Source: JAKOUY01 sp037045185
Lineage (GTDB): Bacteria; Actinomycetota; Acidimicrobiia; Acidimicrobiales; Ilumatobacteraceae
NCBI GenBank assembly: GCA_037045185.1
Contig: JBAOHQ010000001.1
Span: 242,099-306,098 of the forward strand
Length of the DNA stretch: 64,000 bases
Direction of reading: 5' to 3'
Shown in pieces: positions 50,078 to 60,600 of the stretch (its first letter is position 1; each line of letters starts with the position of its first letter). Both the position numbers and the translations under genes were made by a program. The notes beneath the pieces were generated by a model. It searched no databases. It was not told the origin of the DNA and saw nothing but the letters and a program-made list of their open reading frames with translations.

Positions 50078-51295
50078 TCAGGCGGGAGCGGCGGTCGGCT
50101 GGGGCGGGTCGCGGGTGGCCGAGGGCGCCGGTTCGCGGGTGACGGGGGCCAGCGCGAGGGCCACGACGGCCAGCACGCCGATGAACAGCAGGGCCCTCAG
50201 CACCCCGACGTGATCGCCGAGGAACCCGAGCAACGGCGGGCCGCCGAGGAACGCCGTGTAGGCGACGGTGGACACGACGCTCATCCGCGCCGCAGCCCTG
50301 AGCGGGTCGTCGGCCGATGCCGACATCCCGACGGGGAACCCGAGGCTGGCCCCGAGCCCCCAGCACGCCGCCCCGACGAAGGCCAGCGGCCAACTACCGA
50401 ACACGACGATCAGCGCACCGACGAACGCCAGAGCGAACATCGATCGCAGGAGCGGCACTCGCCCATAGCGGTCGAGCAGGCCCGTGCCGGAAATCCGGCC
50501 AACCGTCATGAAGCTCAGGAACGTCGCAAAGCACAGCGTCCCTGCCCAGCCGGGCAGGTGGTGACCGTCGACCATGGCCACAGACAACCAGTCGTTGGCC
50601 GTTCCCTCGGTCGCCGCGGCAATCATCGTCACCACCCCGATCAGCAACGTGCGGCGCTCGGTCCAGGCGGACGCCACCGGCCCCCGAACCTCATCGACAC
50701 GCCCGCCGGACCCTTCGGTCGCGTGCGGCAAGAACCTGCCCACCGACGCAAAGCCGACCGACGCAACCAGGACGCCGGACGTCACCAGGTGCACCACCAC
50801 GGGAAAGTGCAGCGCCGACAGCAGCGCCCCCACCGAGGCCCCCACCACCGTGCCACCGCTGAACGCGGCGTGGAACCTGGGCATCACCGATCGGCCGGTC
50901 AACCGCTCGATGGTGGCCCCCTCGAGGTTCATCCCGACATCCCACACACCGATGCCGATGCCGGCGAGGAACAGCCCGAGCATCACCACCCACCTGCTGT
51001 CCGCCAGATCCACGCCGGCGCCGGCAAGGCCGAGGCCGACGAACGACGTACACAAGCCGAACCCCACGGCGGCCGCGGCCCCAAACCGGTGGCTGATCCT
51101 CCCCGAGGCCGGCAGCCCGATCAACGATCCCGCCGACAACGCCAACAACGTGGTCCCCAGCTGCCCCGGCGACAACCCGAGCAGCCGCTTGACGTCGGGC
51201 ATCCGGGAAGCAAACGCCATGAACGACAACCCGGCCAGGGCAAAGACCGTGAACACCGCCCGCCGGGCGCGATCGATCGGGTCCGACGACGTCAC
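50078..51295 (-). CDS. Major facilitator superfamily transporter
   Basis: A 405-residue protein with about twelve hydrophobic segments and MFS features, including GLPASGRISHRFGAAAAVGFG in the loop between helices 2 and 3 and GVWDVGMNLEGATIERLTGR, a segment resembling YbjJ-type MFS proteins of uncertain substrate. It starts MTSSDPIDRARRAVFTVFAL. The C-terminal tail is rich in Pro and Ala. No neighbouring gene reveals a substrate; it lies downstream of ilvE on the same strand with a 141-base gap. Confidence 0.8.
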   Translation of the reverse strand: MTSSDPIDRARRAVFTVFALAGLSFMAFASRMPDVKRLLGLSPGQLGTTLLALSAGSLIGLPASGRISHRFGAAAAVGFGLCTSFVGLGLAGAGVDLADSRWVVMLGLFLAGIGIGVWDVGMNLEGATIERLTGRSVMPRFHAAFSGGTVVGASVGALLSALHFPVVVHLVTSGVLVASVGFASVGRFLPHATEGSGGRVDEVRGPVASAWTERRTLLIGVVTMIAAATEGTANDWLSVAMVDGHHLPGWAGTLCFATFLSFMTVGRISGTGLLDRYGRVPLLRSMFALAFVGALIVVFGSWPLAFVGAACWGLGASLGFPVGMSASADDPLRAAARMSVVSTVAYTAFLGGPPLLGFLGDHVGVLRALLFIGVLAVVALALAPVTREPAPSATRDPPQPTAAPA

Positions 51296-51436
51296 GAGAG
51301 CACGCTACGTGCCCTCGACCGTCACGAGCGTCGCCCGCCGCCAATGGTGAGCACAGGGCGGCCCTCCAGCGCCGGGCGCTCACGGACCTTCAGGGGCCGG
51401 GCGCCACGAGACACCTGAGCGCCGCGGCCGGCGCGC

Positions 51437-52354
51437 TCAGACGGCCAGTTCGCACCAGGCGGCGTAGCGGTCGTCCTTGCGGCGCACGGCGGCGGCGTAG
51501 ACCTCGGCGATGGCCTTGGTCTTGTCCCCGGGGCAGGGGATCAGCCGCTCGTCGACCGAGTTCACCGAGCTGATCTCGGCCGCCGTGCCGCAGACGAAGA
51601 CCTCCTCGGCGATGTACAGATCACTGCGCGCCAGGTTGTCGACGCGCACGTCGTAGCCCAGGTCGGAGGCGATCGTCATCACCGAGTTCTGGGTGATGCC
51701 CTCCAGCGCCCCGGCGGACAGCGGCGGGGTGATGATGATCCCGTTGCGCACGGCGAAGATGTTCTCGCCGGTGCACTCGGCCACCAGGCCATTGGGGGCC
51801 AGCATGATGGCCTCGTCGTACCCGGCCTTCAACGCCTCCACCTTGGCCAGCGAGGAGTTCACGTAGTTGCCCGTCGTCTTCGACGCCGGCGGCATGGTGT
51901 TGTGGTCATGGCGGGTCCACGAGCTGATCTTCATCCGCACGCCCTTGGTCACGGCGTCGTCACCCAGGTAGGCGCCCCACGGCCAGCAGGCGATGGCGAC
52001 GTCGGTGTGGCACGGAATGGTGTTCAGCCCCATCTCGCCGTAGCCGTAGTAGGCGATCGGGCGCACGTAGCAGCCGGGCAGACCCGTGGAGGCCACGGTG
52101 TCCTTGGTGGCCTGGACCAGCTCGTCCACCGTGTAGGGGATCTCCATCCCGACGATCTGGGCGCTGCGGAACAGGCGCTCGATGTGCTCGGTCAGGCGGA
52201 ACACGGCCGGGCCGTCGGCGGTCTCGTAGGCCCGGATGCCCTCGAACACACCCGTGCCGTAGTGCAGGGTGTGGGTCAGCACGTGGATCTGGGCCCGGTC
52301 CCAATCGACCAGTTCGCCGTTCATCCAGATCTTCGGAGTGGGTTGGATCGGCAT
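51437..52354 (-). CDS. ilvE: Branched-chain amino acid aminotransferase
   Basis: The ATG at 52354 follows an AAGGGGAAC ribosome site and gives 305 residues. It shows the fold-type IV PLP motifs IWMNGELVDWDRAQIHVLTHTLHYGTGVF (in part), GYGEMGL, the PLP-lysine region ASKTTGNYVNSSLAKVEAL and VAECTGENIFAVRNG. It carries out the last step of isoleucine, leucine and valine synthesis. It is the second gene after leuB, on the same strand with a 37-base gap. Confidence 0.93.
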   Translation of the reverse strand: MPIQPTPKIWMNGELVDWDRAQIHVLTHTLHYGTGVFEGIRAYETADGPAVFRLTEHIERLFRSAQIVGMEIPYTVDELVQATKDTVASTGLPGCYVRPIAYYGYGEMGLNTIPCHTDVAIACWPWGAYLGDDAVTKGVRMKISSWTRHDHNTMPPASKTTGNYVNSSLAKVEALKAGYDEAIMLAPNGLVAECTGENIFAVRNGIIITPPLSAGALEGITQNSVMTIASDLGYDVRVDNLARSDLYIAEEVFVCGTAAEISSVNSVDERLIPCPGDKTKAIAEVYAAAVRRKDDRYAAWCELAV

Positions 52355-52391
52355 CTTGTTCCCCTTGCGTCGGTGCCGTTGTGAAGCCCGG

Positions 52392-53394
52392 TCAGCCTGC
52401 CACGGCGGCGGCGATTCGACTACCGATCTCGGTAGTGCTGCCGGTACCAGCGTCGGCCGCACACGCCGCCCGGACCCGCTCGGCGGCGGCGCCCTCCCCG
52501 AGGAAGTCCAGCATCAGGGCGGCGCTGAGGATCGCCGCCGTCGGGTTGGCCCGGCCGGTGCCGACGATGTCGGGGGCCGACCCATGGACCGGCTCGAACA
52601 TCGACGGGCCGGTGCGCGCCGGGTTGAGGTTGGCCGACGAGGCCAGGCCGATACCACCGCTGACCGCCCCGCCCAGGTCCGTGAGGATGTCGCCGAACAG
52701 GTTGTCGGTGACGATCACGTCGTAGCGCTGCGGGTCCTGGACGAAGTAGATGCACGCCCGCGTCGACGTGGTTGTAGGCCGTGGAGACCTCGGCGAACTC
52801 GGCGGCGACGGCGTCGAAGGCTCGCTGCCACAGGTCGCCGGCGAAGGTCAACACGTTGGTCTTGTGCACCAGGGTCACATGACGGCGCCTGGTCATGGCC
52901 AGCTCGAAGGCGTACCGGCAGGCCCGCTCGGCGCCCTTCCAGGTGTTCACCGACCCCTGCGTGGCCACCTCGAAGGGGGTGTTCTTGCGCAGCACGCCGC
53001 CCTCGCCCACGTACGGACCCTCGGTGTTCTCACGGATCACGACGAAGTCGTGCGCGGTGGCGGACCCGGGAGCAGTGCCGGCGAACGGGCGCTGATTGAC
53101 GTACAGATCCAAGTCGAAGCGCATCTTCAACAGCAGCCCGCGCTCGATCACGCCGGGCGGCACGGCAGGGGTGCCGACGGCCCCGAGCAGGATGGCGTCG
53201 AAGCCGCGCAGCTCGGCAAGCGTGGCGTCCGAGAGGATCTCCCCGTCACGCAGGTACCGGCCTCCGCCCAGGTCGAACTCGGTGGTGGCCACGTCCACGC
53301 CGGCGGCGCGCACCACGCGCAACGCCTCGGCGGTCACCTCTGGACCGATGCCGTCCCCGCCGATGACGGCGATCCTGTGTGTCGTGGCTGCCAT
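52392..53394 (-). CDS. leuB: 3-isopropylmalate dehydrogenase (one frameshift)
   Basis: It starts at 53394 with HRIAVIGGDGIGPEVTAEAL and includes LLLKMRFDLDLYVNQRPF and FVVIRENTEGPYVGEGG. The frame is lost after STAYNHVDA; in the next frame CIYFVQDPQRYDVIVTDNLF, GDILTDLGGAVSGGIG and EPVHGSAPDIVGTG complete the enzyme. Removing one base from the CCC run 52757-52759 gives a normal 333-residue protein. It oxidises and decarboxylates 3-isopropylmalate in leucine synthesis and lies upstream of ilvE. Confidence 0.9.
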
Positions 53395-53432
53395 GGAGGC
53401 CGATGCTAGGAGCCAGGTAACCTGTGCGCCCA

Positions 53433-53906
53433 ATGGCACAGATGCACTTCTCCCGCGCCGCGTTCGAACGCCTGCAGGCCGAGTTGCACGACCTCACCAC
53501 CCGCGGGCGGATCGAGATCGCCCGCAAGATCGAGGCCGCCCGGCTGCTCGGAGACCTGAGCGAGAACGGCGACTACCACGCGGCCAAGGACGAGCAGGGC
53601 CACATGGAAGGCCGGATCCGCGAGTTGGAACACCTCCTCGACAACGGCGAGATCATCGAGCTCGGTGAGGCCGGCGTGGTCGCCGCCGGCAGCATCGTCA
53701 CCATCGTCTACGAGGGCGATGCCGAGTCCGATGCCGAGCGCTACCTGATCGGCCACCTCGAAGAGCGCATGCCGGGACTGGACGTGATGAGCCCCAAGTC
53801 ACCGCTGGGCAGCGCCCTGCTCGGCCACGAGGCCGGACAGTGGGTCGAGTACGACGCGCCGAACGGCGCACTGCGGGTCAAGCTGATCAAGGTCGAGCAC
53901 CCCTAG
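53433..53906 (+). CDS. greA: Transcription elongation factor GreA
   Basis: The ATG at 53433 gives 157 residues. The N-terminal coiled coil (FSRAAFERLQAELHDLTTRGR) includes the tip motif DLSENGDYHAAKDEQ, whose acidic residues promote transcript cleavage in backtracked RNA polymerase. The C-terminal FKBP-like domain has the usual SPKSPLGSALLGHEAGQ. It is divergent from leuB with a 38-base gap and precedes the hydrolase gene by seven bases. Confidence 0.93.
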   Translation: MAQMHFSRAAFERLQAELHDLTTRGRIEIARKIEAARLLGDLSENGDYHAAKDEQGHMEGRIRELEHLLDNGEIIELGEAGVVAAGSIVTIVYEGDAESDAERYLIGHLEERMPGLDVMSPKSPLGSALLGHEAGQWVEYDAPNGALRVKLIKVEHP

Positions 53907-53913
53907 GCCACCG

Positions 53914-54802
53914 ATGACCGACGCAGCGCCCGACGGCGAAGCACCGTCGACGCCGTGGTCTCCCCCACTTCCACCCGGCGAGGCCATCGAGGCTCCCCGG
54001 CCGCGGCACGACCTTCGTGCGCACCATGCCGGGCCCGCGGGACGCGCCCACCGTGCTGCTCCTGCACGGGTGGACGGCGACCATGGACATCAACTGGTTC
54101 CGCTGCTTCGAGGCGCTCGGGCAGCACTACCGAGTGGTGGCCCTTGACCATCGCGGCCACGGCCGCGGCATCCGCAGCCGCCGGCGCTTCCGCCTGGCCG
54201 ACTGTGCCGACGACGCGATGGCGCTGTGCGACCGGCTCGGCCTGCGCCGGGTCATCCCGGTGGGCTACTCGATGGGTGGCCCGGTCGCTCAGCTGTGTTG
54301 GAAGCAGCACCACGACCGCGTCCGCGGCCTGGTGCTGTGCGCCACGGCGTCGTACTTCAGCGGCAACCGCAGTGAGCGGCTGAGCTTCCTCGGCCTGGCC
54401 GGCCTGGCCGCGGTGGCTCGTGTCACCACCCCGCAGGCCCGGGCGCGGATCACCGAGCAGCTCTACCTGTCACGGAAGTCCACGCAGTGGGGCGACTGGG
54501 CCATCTCCGAGGCATCACGGCACGATTGGCGGGCCGTCGCCGAAGCCGGGAGCGCGCTGGGCACCTACAACGCCCGTGACTGGATCACGACCGTTGATGT
54601 GCCCACGTCGGTGGTCATCACGATGCAGGACAACGTGGTCCCGGTGCGCCGCCAGGAGCGCCTGTTCGAGGCCATCCCCGACGCCGAGGCGTACCGCGTC
54701 GACGGCGACCATGGGGTCGTCGCCGCCCCCGACGAGCGGTTCAACGTGGTCCTCCTGCGGGCCATTCGCTCGGTCGTGGAACGATCGTCGGTCGTGCCGT
54801 GA
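53914..54802 (+). CDS. Alpha/beta hydrolase (one frameshift)
   Basis: The N-terminus (from MTDAAPDGEAPSTPW) and the main body lie in different frames. Removing one C from the CCCC run 53995-53998 joins them through PGRGTTFVRTMPGPRDAP into a 295-residue hydrolase. The body has VLLLHGWTATMD, ALDHRGHGRG, the nucleophile elbow VGYSMGGPVAQ, and the acid and histidine in MQDNVVPV and DGDHGVVAAP. The family is broad (esterases, lipases, dehalogenases). It overlaps the UbiB-type gene by four bases, so the pair is co-translated. Confidence 0.8.
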
Positions 54803-56226
54803 AACGCCGGGTGATCGCCGCTGTGGTCGCCGTCACCGGGATGTGGCGGTGGCGCCGGCGGGCGCCGCGAGCGCGGCGCAACATCGAACTGGCCACGCTC
54901 GGCGCCAAGGTGGGCAGCGCCTACGCCACCACTGCGGCGCGCAAGGTCTTCGCCTCGGCCGAACGCCGGGTACAGCTGGACCACGCCCGCGAGCTGAAGA
55001 CGGCCGAGGCGGTGGCCGAGCGCCTCGGCAACATGAAGGGCGCGCTCATGAAGCTCGGACAGATGGCCAGCTACCTCGACGAGGCGATGCCCGCGCCGCT
55101 GCGCGCCGCGCTGTCGACCCTGCAGTCGAGCGCCCCGCCGATGAGCGCCGAGCTGGCAGCGCAGGTGATCCGCGAGGAACTCGGCGTCGCGCCGACGGAG
55201 CTGTTCGCCGACTGGGACCCCGAGCCCATTGCTGCGGCCAGCATCGGCCAGGTGCATCGAGCCCTGTGGCGTGACCCGGCAACGGGCGCCGAGCGCGCCG
55301 TCGCGGTCAAGGTCCAGTATCCCGGCGTGGACCGGGCCATCGAGGCCGACCTGCGCAACGCCGACCTGCTCGGCGCGCTGCTGCGCCAGGGGTTCGGCGG
55401 CCTCGACCCCGACGAGATGGTCGGGGAGATCCGTGAGCGTCTGACCGAGGAACTCGACTACCGCCGCGAGGCACGCAACCAGCAGCTGTTCGCCGAGCAC
55501 TTCAACGGGCACCCGACGATCCGGGTCCCGCAGGTGATCGCCGCGCTCAGCACCAGCCGGGTGATCACCACGGAGCTGGTCAACGGCGCCACCTTCGCCG
55601 AGGCCGTGACCTGGCCACAGGCAGAGCGGGACGCGATCGGCGAGACCCTGTTCCGTTTCGTGTTCCGCAGCCTGTATGGGATGCATGCCTTCAACGGCGA
55701 CCCACACCCCGGCAATTACCTGTTCCACCGCGACGGCACGGTGACGTTCCTCGATTTCGGGCTGGTCAAGCACTTCTCCGATGACGAGATGGCCACCTTC
55801 ATCTCCATGGTGCGCGCCGCCGCCTACGACCACGACACGGCGGCGTTCCGGGCAACGGTGGAGCACGCCGGGCTCCTGCGCCGCGGCTGCCCGGCCACCA
55901 ACGACGCGATCGGCGAGTACTTCAGCCAGTTCTACGAAAGCGTCGGCGAGGACCGCGAGGTCACCTGGTCCAGCGAGTACGCCAGCCGCATCGTCCGCCA
56001 CACCTTCGACCGCACCAGCCCGATCTCGCAGTACGCCACCGTCCCTCGCGCCTTCGTGTTCATCCAGCGGATCAACCTCGGGTTGTACGCCATCCTCGGC
56101 GAGCTGCGCGCCACGGGCAACTACCGGCGCATTGCCGAGGAGCTGTGGCCGTTCGCCTCGGGCGATCCCAGCACGCCCCTCGGGCGGTCCGAGCACGCCT
56201 GGCTCGAGGCCCGCAGCGCCCGATAG
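54799..56226 (+). CDS. ABC1/UbiB-type atypical kinase
   Basis: A GTG start overlapping the hydrolase stop gives 475 residues. Family features are the KxGQ helix (MKLGQMASYLDEAMP), the Ala-rich nucleotide loop IAAASIGQVHRA, VKVQYPGVDRAIEADLRN, DPHPGNYLFHRDG and the metal-binding DFG in FLDFGLVKHF. UbiB-type proteins are membrane-associated ATPases needed for ubiquinone synthesis; actinobacteria have several paralogues with unknown lipid-related roles. The partner hydrolase may act on the same lipid substrate. Confidence 0.87.
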   Translation: MKRRVIAAVVAVTGMWRWRRRAPRARRNIELATLGAKVGSAYATTAARKVFASAERRVQLDHARELKTAEAVAERLGNMKGALMKLGQMASYLDEAMPAPLRAALSTLQSSAPPMSAELAAQVIREELGVAPTELFADWDPEPIAAASIGQVHRALWRDPATGAERAVAVKVQYPGVDRAIEADLRNADLLGALLRQGFGGLDPDEMVGEIRERLTEELDYRREARNQQLFAEHFNGHPTIRVPQVIAALSTSRVITTELVNGATFAEAVTWPQAERDAIGETLFRFVFRSLYGMHAFNGDPHPGNYLFHRDGTVTFLDFGLVKHFSDDEMATFISMVRAAAYDHDTAAFRATVEHAGLLRRGCPATNDAIGEYFSQFYESVGEDREVTWSSEYASRIVRHTFDRTSPISQYATVPRAFVFIQRINLGLYAILGELRATGNYRRIAEELWPFASGDPSTPLGRSEHAWLEARSAR

Positions 56227-56237
56227 CGTCGCTCGCC

Positions 56238-57152
56238 ATGTCTCGCCGACTCCTGGTCGTCCTCGCGCTCCCACTGGCGATGCTCGCCGCCTGCTCCTCG
56301 GACGACAAGCCCTCGCCGTCAACACCGGACTCGTCCACCCCGACGGCGCCGAACGGATCGGCGGGCACGATCCCGACGAGCGAGACCCTGCCGGACAGCC
56401 CGTCGCAGTCGATCACCAAGCCGACGGTCACCCTGCCGGTGTCCACTCCCACGAAGCTCACCGTCACCGACCTGACTCCAGGCAGTGGTGTCGCCGCGGC
56501 GACCGGATCGCGCGTGATCCTCTACTACGTCGGCGTTCGCTCCGCCAACGGCCTGGAGTTCGACAGCAACTACGGCGGGGAACCCTTCGAGGTCACTCTC
56601 GGCACCCAGAGCGTCATCGAGGGCTGGGAGCAGGGCCTGATCGGCGCCAAGGCCGGGATGCGCCGCCAGCTGGACATCCCCAACGAGTTGGCCTACGGCA
56701 CGTCCGACCGCGGCTCGGTGATCAAGTCGGGAGACGCGCTCACCTTCGTCGTCGACGTCCTCGCCGTGGTCCCCGTCACCACCAAGGACGACGCCCCGGA
56801 CGTGTTGATCGCCAAGGCGGCCAACGTCGGCGCGGTCACGTCCCGGGACCTGGTGCAGGGCACCGGTCCAGCGTGGAAGCCGGGCGCCTACGGGGTCGCC
56901 CAGGTGATTGCCGTGAACGCCGCCGACGGCCAGATCCTCGACAGCACGTGGACCGCCGGTGGCGCGCAGACGCTGCGCCTCGGCCAGCTGCTCCCCGGGA
57001 TGAACGACGGCCTCGCCGGAATGAAGGCCGGCGGTCGCCGCCAGCTACAGATCCCCTACGCCAAAGCCTTCGGCGACGCGGGACAGGCCGGTCTCGGCCT
57101 GCCAGCCAAGACCGACCTCATCCTCGTGGTGGACCTGATCGCCGTCTTCTGA
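56238..57152 (+). CDS. Lipoprotein with two FKBP-type peptidyl-prolyl isomerase domains
   Basis: The ATG at 56238 gives 304 residues. A lipoprotein signal (LLVVLALPLAMLAAC) is followed by a Ser/Thr/Pro-rich linker. The first FKBP domain (LTVTDLTPGSGVAAATGSRV, VIEGWEQGLIGAKAGMRRQL, IPNELAYG) and a second, weaker one (residues about 195-304, LLPGMNDGLAGMKAGGRRQL, IPYAKAFGDAG) follow. It probably helps folding of exported proteins at the outer face of the membrane. It is convergent with the secreted cysteine protein, whose stop is adjacent. Confidence 0.88.
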   Translation: MSRRLLVVLALPLAMLAACSSDDKPSPSTPDSSTPTAPNGSAGTIPTSETLPDSPSQSITKPTVTLPVSTPTKLTVTDLTPGSGVAAATGSRVILYYVGVRSANGLEFDSNYGGEPFEVTLGTQSVIEGWEQGLIGAKAGMRRQLDIPNELAYGTSDRGSVIKSGDALTFVVDVLAVVPVTTKDDAPDVLIAKAANVGAVTSRDLVQGTGPAWKPGAYGVAQVIAVNAADGQILDSTWTAGGAQTLRLGQLLPGMNDGLAGMKAGGRRQLQIPYAKAFGDAGQAGLGLPAKTDLILVVDLIAVF

Positions 57153-57614
57153 TCAGCCGCCGAAGGACGTGCCTGCGGCCCGGCGGAGCGTCGCCGATTG
57201 GACGGCCGTGGCGTTGACCCGGAAGCTCAGGGTGCCGGCGCAGCGCGCCACGTTGCGCTTCTGCTGGGACTGCGGCAGCGGCAGGGGGGCCACACCACGG
57301 AAGTAGCCGTCGCTGCTGCACACGTCACCGTTGGCCTGATTGAGCTTGAGGTAGGTGTAGTGGTACGTGACCGGGCTGGTCTGCAACGGGCCGCACCACA
57401 GGATCGTGTGCCACGCGGTCTGGCTGAACTGGTTGTACTGGGCCGCCGTGCAGCTCGCGCCCGGCGACTTGACGGCCATGGCCGGATCGATGTTGTTGTA
57501 CAGATAGTGCCACGTCGGAGCAATGGCCGACGCCGATTGCACCCCCCCAGCACCGACCGCGGTCCCCGCCGCGATCGCGGTAACCGCTAGCAAACGCCTG
57601 AACTTCGCCCGCAT
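57153..57614 (-). CDS. Small secreted cysteine-rich protein, family A member 2
   Basis: A 153-residue protein with a signal peptide (FRRLLAVTAIAAGTAVGAGG, then VQSASA). The mature part has GASC, then W-H-T-I-L-W-C, then C-S-S-D-G-Y-F and a final Cys in VARC, the same order and spacing style as the protein at 32700-33095. An aromatic strand YHYTYLKLNQ lies between the second and third Cys. A ribosome site AGAAGGATGG precedes the start. I know no named family; exported function is unknown. Confidence 0.72.
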   Translation of the reverse strand: MRAKFRRLLAVTAIAAGTAVGAGGVQSASAIAPTWHYLYNNIDPAMAVKSPGASCTAAQYNQFSQTAWHTILWCGPLQTSPVTYHYTYLKLNQANGDVCSSDGYFRGVAPLPLPQSQQKRNVARCAGTLSFRVNATAVQSATLRRAAGTSFGG

Positions 57615-57673
57615 GATGAACCATCCTTCTGCTCTGTGCGGCGGCCCGATTGCCGCGCCACGTCCTACCTACG

Positions 57674-60600
57674 TTAGTGGACCGACGAACGGTTCCCGGA
57701 GAGCCGTCCGTAGCGGTGGCGGGTCCTGCTGACCGCCTGCTCGCGCAGCCAGCGAGGAAGCTCGACGGACGGATCTGCGCTGACCGGATGGTCAAGGACC
57801 GCAACGTCGGCTGCGTGGCACGCGGCGAGTAGCTCGTCGCGGGCCGCCGTCAGCAGACGCACACGCGTCGGGCGCAGCCCCGCCACCCGCATCCCGAGTT
57901 GGGTGTCGGACTCCTCCGCTGCCCTGGAGACCTGCACCGGCGTCCCACATCGGTTGGCGGCGGCGAGCGCCGTGGCTTCGGCGCCGGCTGGCGTGTCTGG
58001 GCCAACCCGCAGCACCACGAGCGGGAGCGGCCGGTAGCGGTGGACGTTGGACTCGCTGTGCAGCCCGGCCGGGTCACACTCCTCGAACCACCGCCGGGCC
58101 GCAGCGAAGGCCGCCGCGGCCGCCTGCGGATCGACCGCCGACGACGGAAACGTCACCAGGGCGCCCACGTAGTCCGGCCCACCGGCTTTCGGCCCGCCGC
58201 CGACCGAGCTCTGCTTCCACCCACCGAAGGGCTGGCGCTGGACGATGGCGCCGGTGATGTGTCGGTTGACGTACAAGTTCCCGGCCTGCACACGCTCCGC
58301 CCACGTGTCGACCTCGTCGCCGTCGAGTGAGTGCAGCCCGGCCGTGAGTCCGTAGGACGTGGCGTTCTGCAGGCGGATCGCCTCATCCAAGTCGGCGGCG
58401 CGCATCAGCCCGAGCACCGGGCCGAAGCACTCCGTGACGTGGAACCACGACCCAGGTCGGACCCCAAGGCGGACACCGGGCGACCACAGCCGGCCCTCGC
58501 TGTCCAACTGGCGCGGCTCGACCAGCCACGACTCCCCCGGCTCCAGTGTGGTCAACGCCCGGCGGAGGTTGGGGCCCGGCGGGGCGATGAGCGGCCCCAT
58601 GATCGTGGCCGGATCGGCCGCCGGGCCGACGCGCACGGTTCGCACCGCAGCGGCGAGGCGGCCGAGGAACGACGGGTCGTCGTACAACGGCGCCTCGACG
58701 ATTGCCAGGCTCGCCGCCGAGCACTTCTGCCCGGCGTGGCCGAACGCCGACTTCACCAGGTCCTTGATCGCCGCGTCCACGTCGGCGGCCTCGGTGATCA
58801 CCAGTGCGTTCTTCCCGCTGGTCTCGGCCAGCAGGCGCAGGCGCGGCTTCCAGCCGAGGAACATCTGCGCCGTGGCGTAGGCGCCGGTCAGGATGACGGT
58901 CCCGATGCCGTCGTGGGTCACCAGGTGACGCCCGGTGTGATCGTCGGGGCAGGCGACGAACTGCACCACCCCGTCAGGGATCCCCGCGGCCCAGCACTGC
59001 TGCACCAGCCACTTGGCGACGCGGCGGACCTCGGGGGCTGGTTTGAGGATCACGGTGTTGCCGGCCATCAGCGCGGCGAACACGCCCCCGCCGGGAATCG
59101 CGTAGGGGAAGTTCCACGGCGAGGCGACCAGCACCGTTCCCACCGGTCGGGCATCGGGCGCAAGCTCCGCCGTTGCGTAGTACCTGGCGAAGTCGATCGC
59201 CTCACTGACCTCCGGGTCGCCCTCGCGGATGGTCTTGCCGGCCTCGTCGGCCATCAGCGCCAGCGTGGCGAAGCGGTCGAGCTCCATCCGCTCGGCTACC
59301 GCGCCCAGCAACGCGGCGCGCTCGGACGCCGGGCGGGCAGCCCATCCGGCCTGCGCGGCGATGGCTGCGGCGAGCACCTCGTCGATCTGGGCCACGTCGG
59401 TCAGCACGTCGACGGCGACGTCGGGGACCGCAACCAACGCGGCGCCGACCCGCTCACGCACGGCCGCGCTGGTGAAGTCCGAGTCGGCGGCGTTCTCGAA
59501 TCCGTCCCCGTGCGCGTGGACCACCGCCGGCCGGCGCGCCGCGGCGTGCACCGTGAGCCGCTCACCCACCGAACGGCGGAACCGCTGGGCCTCGGCGGCG
59601 AACGAGGCCGAGCCGGGCGTCATCGAGAACATCGCCCGCAGGAAGTTGTCCTCGCCGGTGTTCTCGTCGAAGCGCCGCGCCAGGTAGGCCAGGCTGGCCT
59701 CGATCTCGTCGTGGCGGACGATCGGGCAGTACAGCAGCAACGACCCGGCGGCGGCCAGCGTGGCTCGGGCCTGGGCCGGCACCATGCCCTCGAGCATCTC
59801 GATCTCCACCGCGCCGCGCCGGGGTGCCGGGAGCTCGTCTCGCAGCCCCAGCGCCCAGGCGATGTCGAACAGGTTGTGGCTGGCGACACCCACCCGCACC
59901 GACCCGTCGGCAACCGACACCAGGACGCTGCCGAGCAGGCGCTTGTAGCTGGCGTCGACCTCCGCCTTGGTGGCATACGGCGCTTGGACCCAGCCGTGCT
60001 GTTCGGCGTCCACCCGTTCCATCGCCAGGTTGGCGCCCTTGACGATGCGGATCTTGATCGGCGCCCCTCCCCCGTCGGCGCGCCGCCTGGCCCACCCGGC
60101 GAGGTGGTCGAACACGTCATGGGAGTCGGGCAGGTAGGCCTGGAGGACGATGCCTGCGTGGAACCCAGCGAACCGCGGCAGGTCGAGCACCGACGTGAAC
60201 GCGTCGACGGTGAGGTGCAGGTCGGCGTACTCCTCCATGTCGAGGTTGACGAACACCGTCGGGCTGGCCGCCGCGGCAGCGTCGAACACGGTCTCCAGGG
60301 CCTGGCGGATCCGCCCGAGGCTGTGGTCGTAGGCGTACACGTCCAACAGCGCGCAGATGGCCGAGATCTTGACGCTGAGGTAGTTCACGTCCGGCCGGCG
60401 GATCACCTCCACCAACCGGCGGACCCGCTCGGCGGCCTCGTCGTCGCTGAGGATCGCCTCGCCGAGGAGGTTGAGATTGAGATCCACGCCCGCGGCGCGG
60501 CGCGCCGTGACGTGGCCGGCCAGCGCCGGGTCCTCGGCCGGGATGACCAACCCGCGGGTCTCGGCGATGATCCGCCGGGTGGCCAGCGGCATGACCACCG

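Noticed and set aside
52392..53394. leuB pseudogene implying leucine auxotrophy
   Set aside because: The only defect is one extra base in a CCC run; all motifs are intact and gltX shows the same type of defect, so error is more likely.
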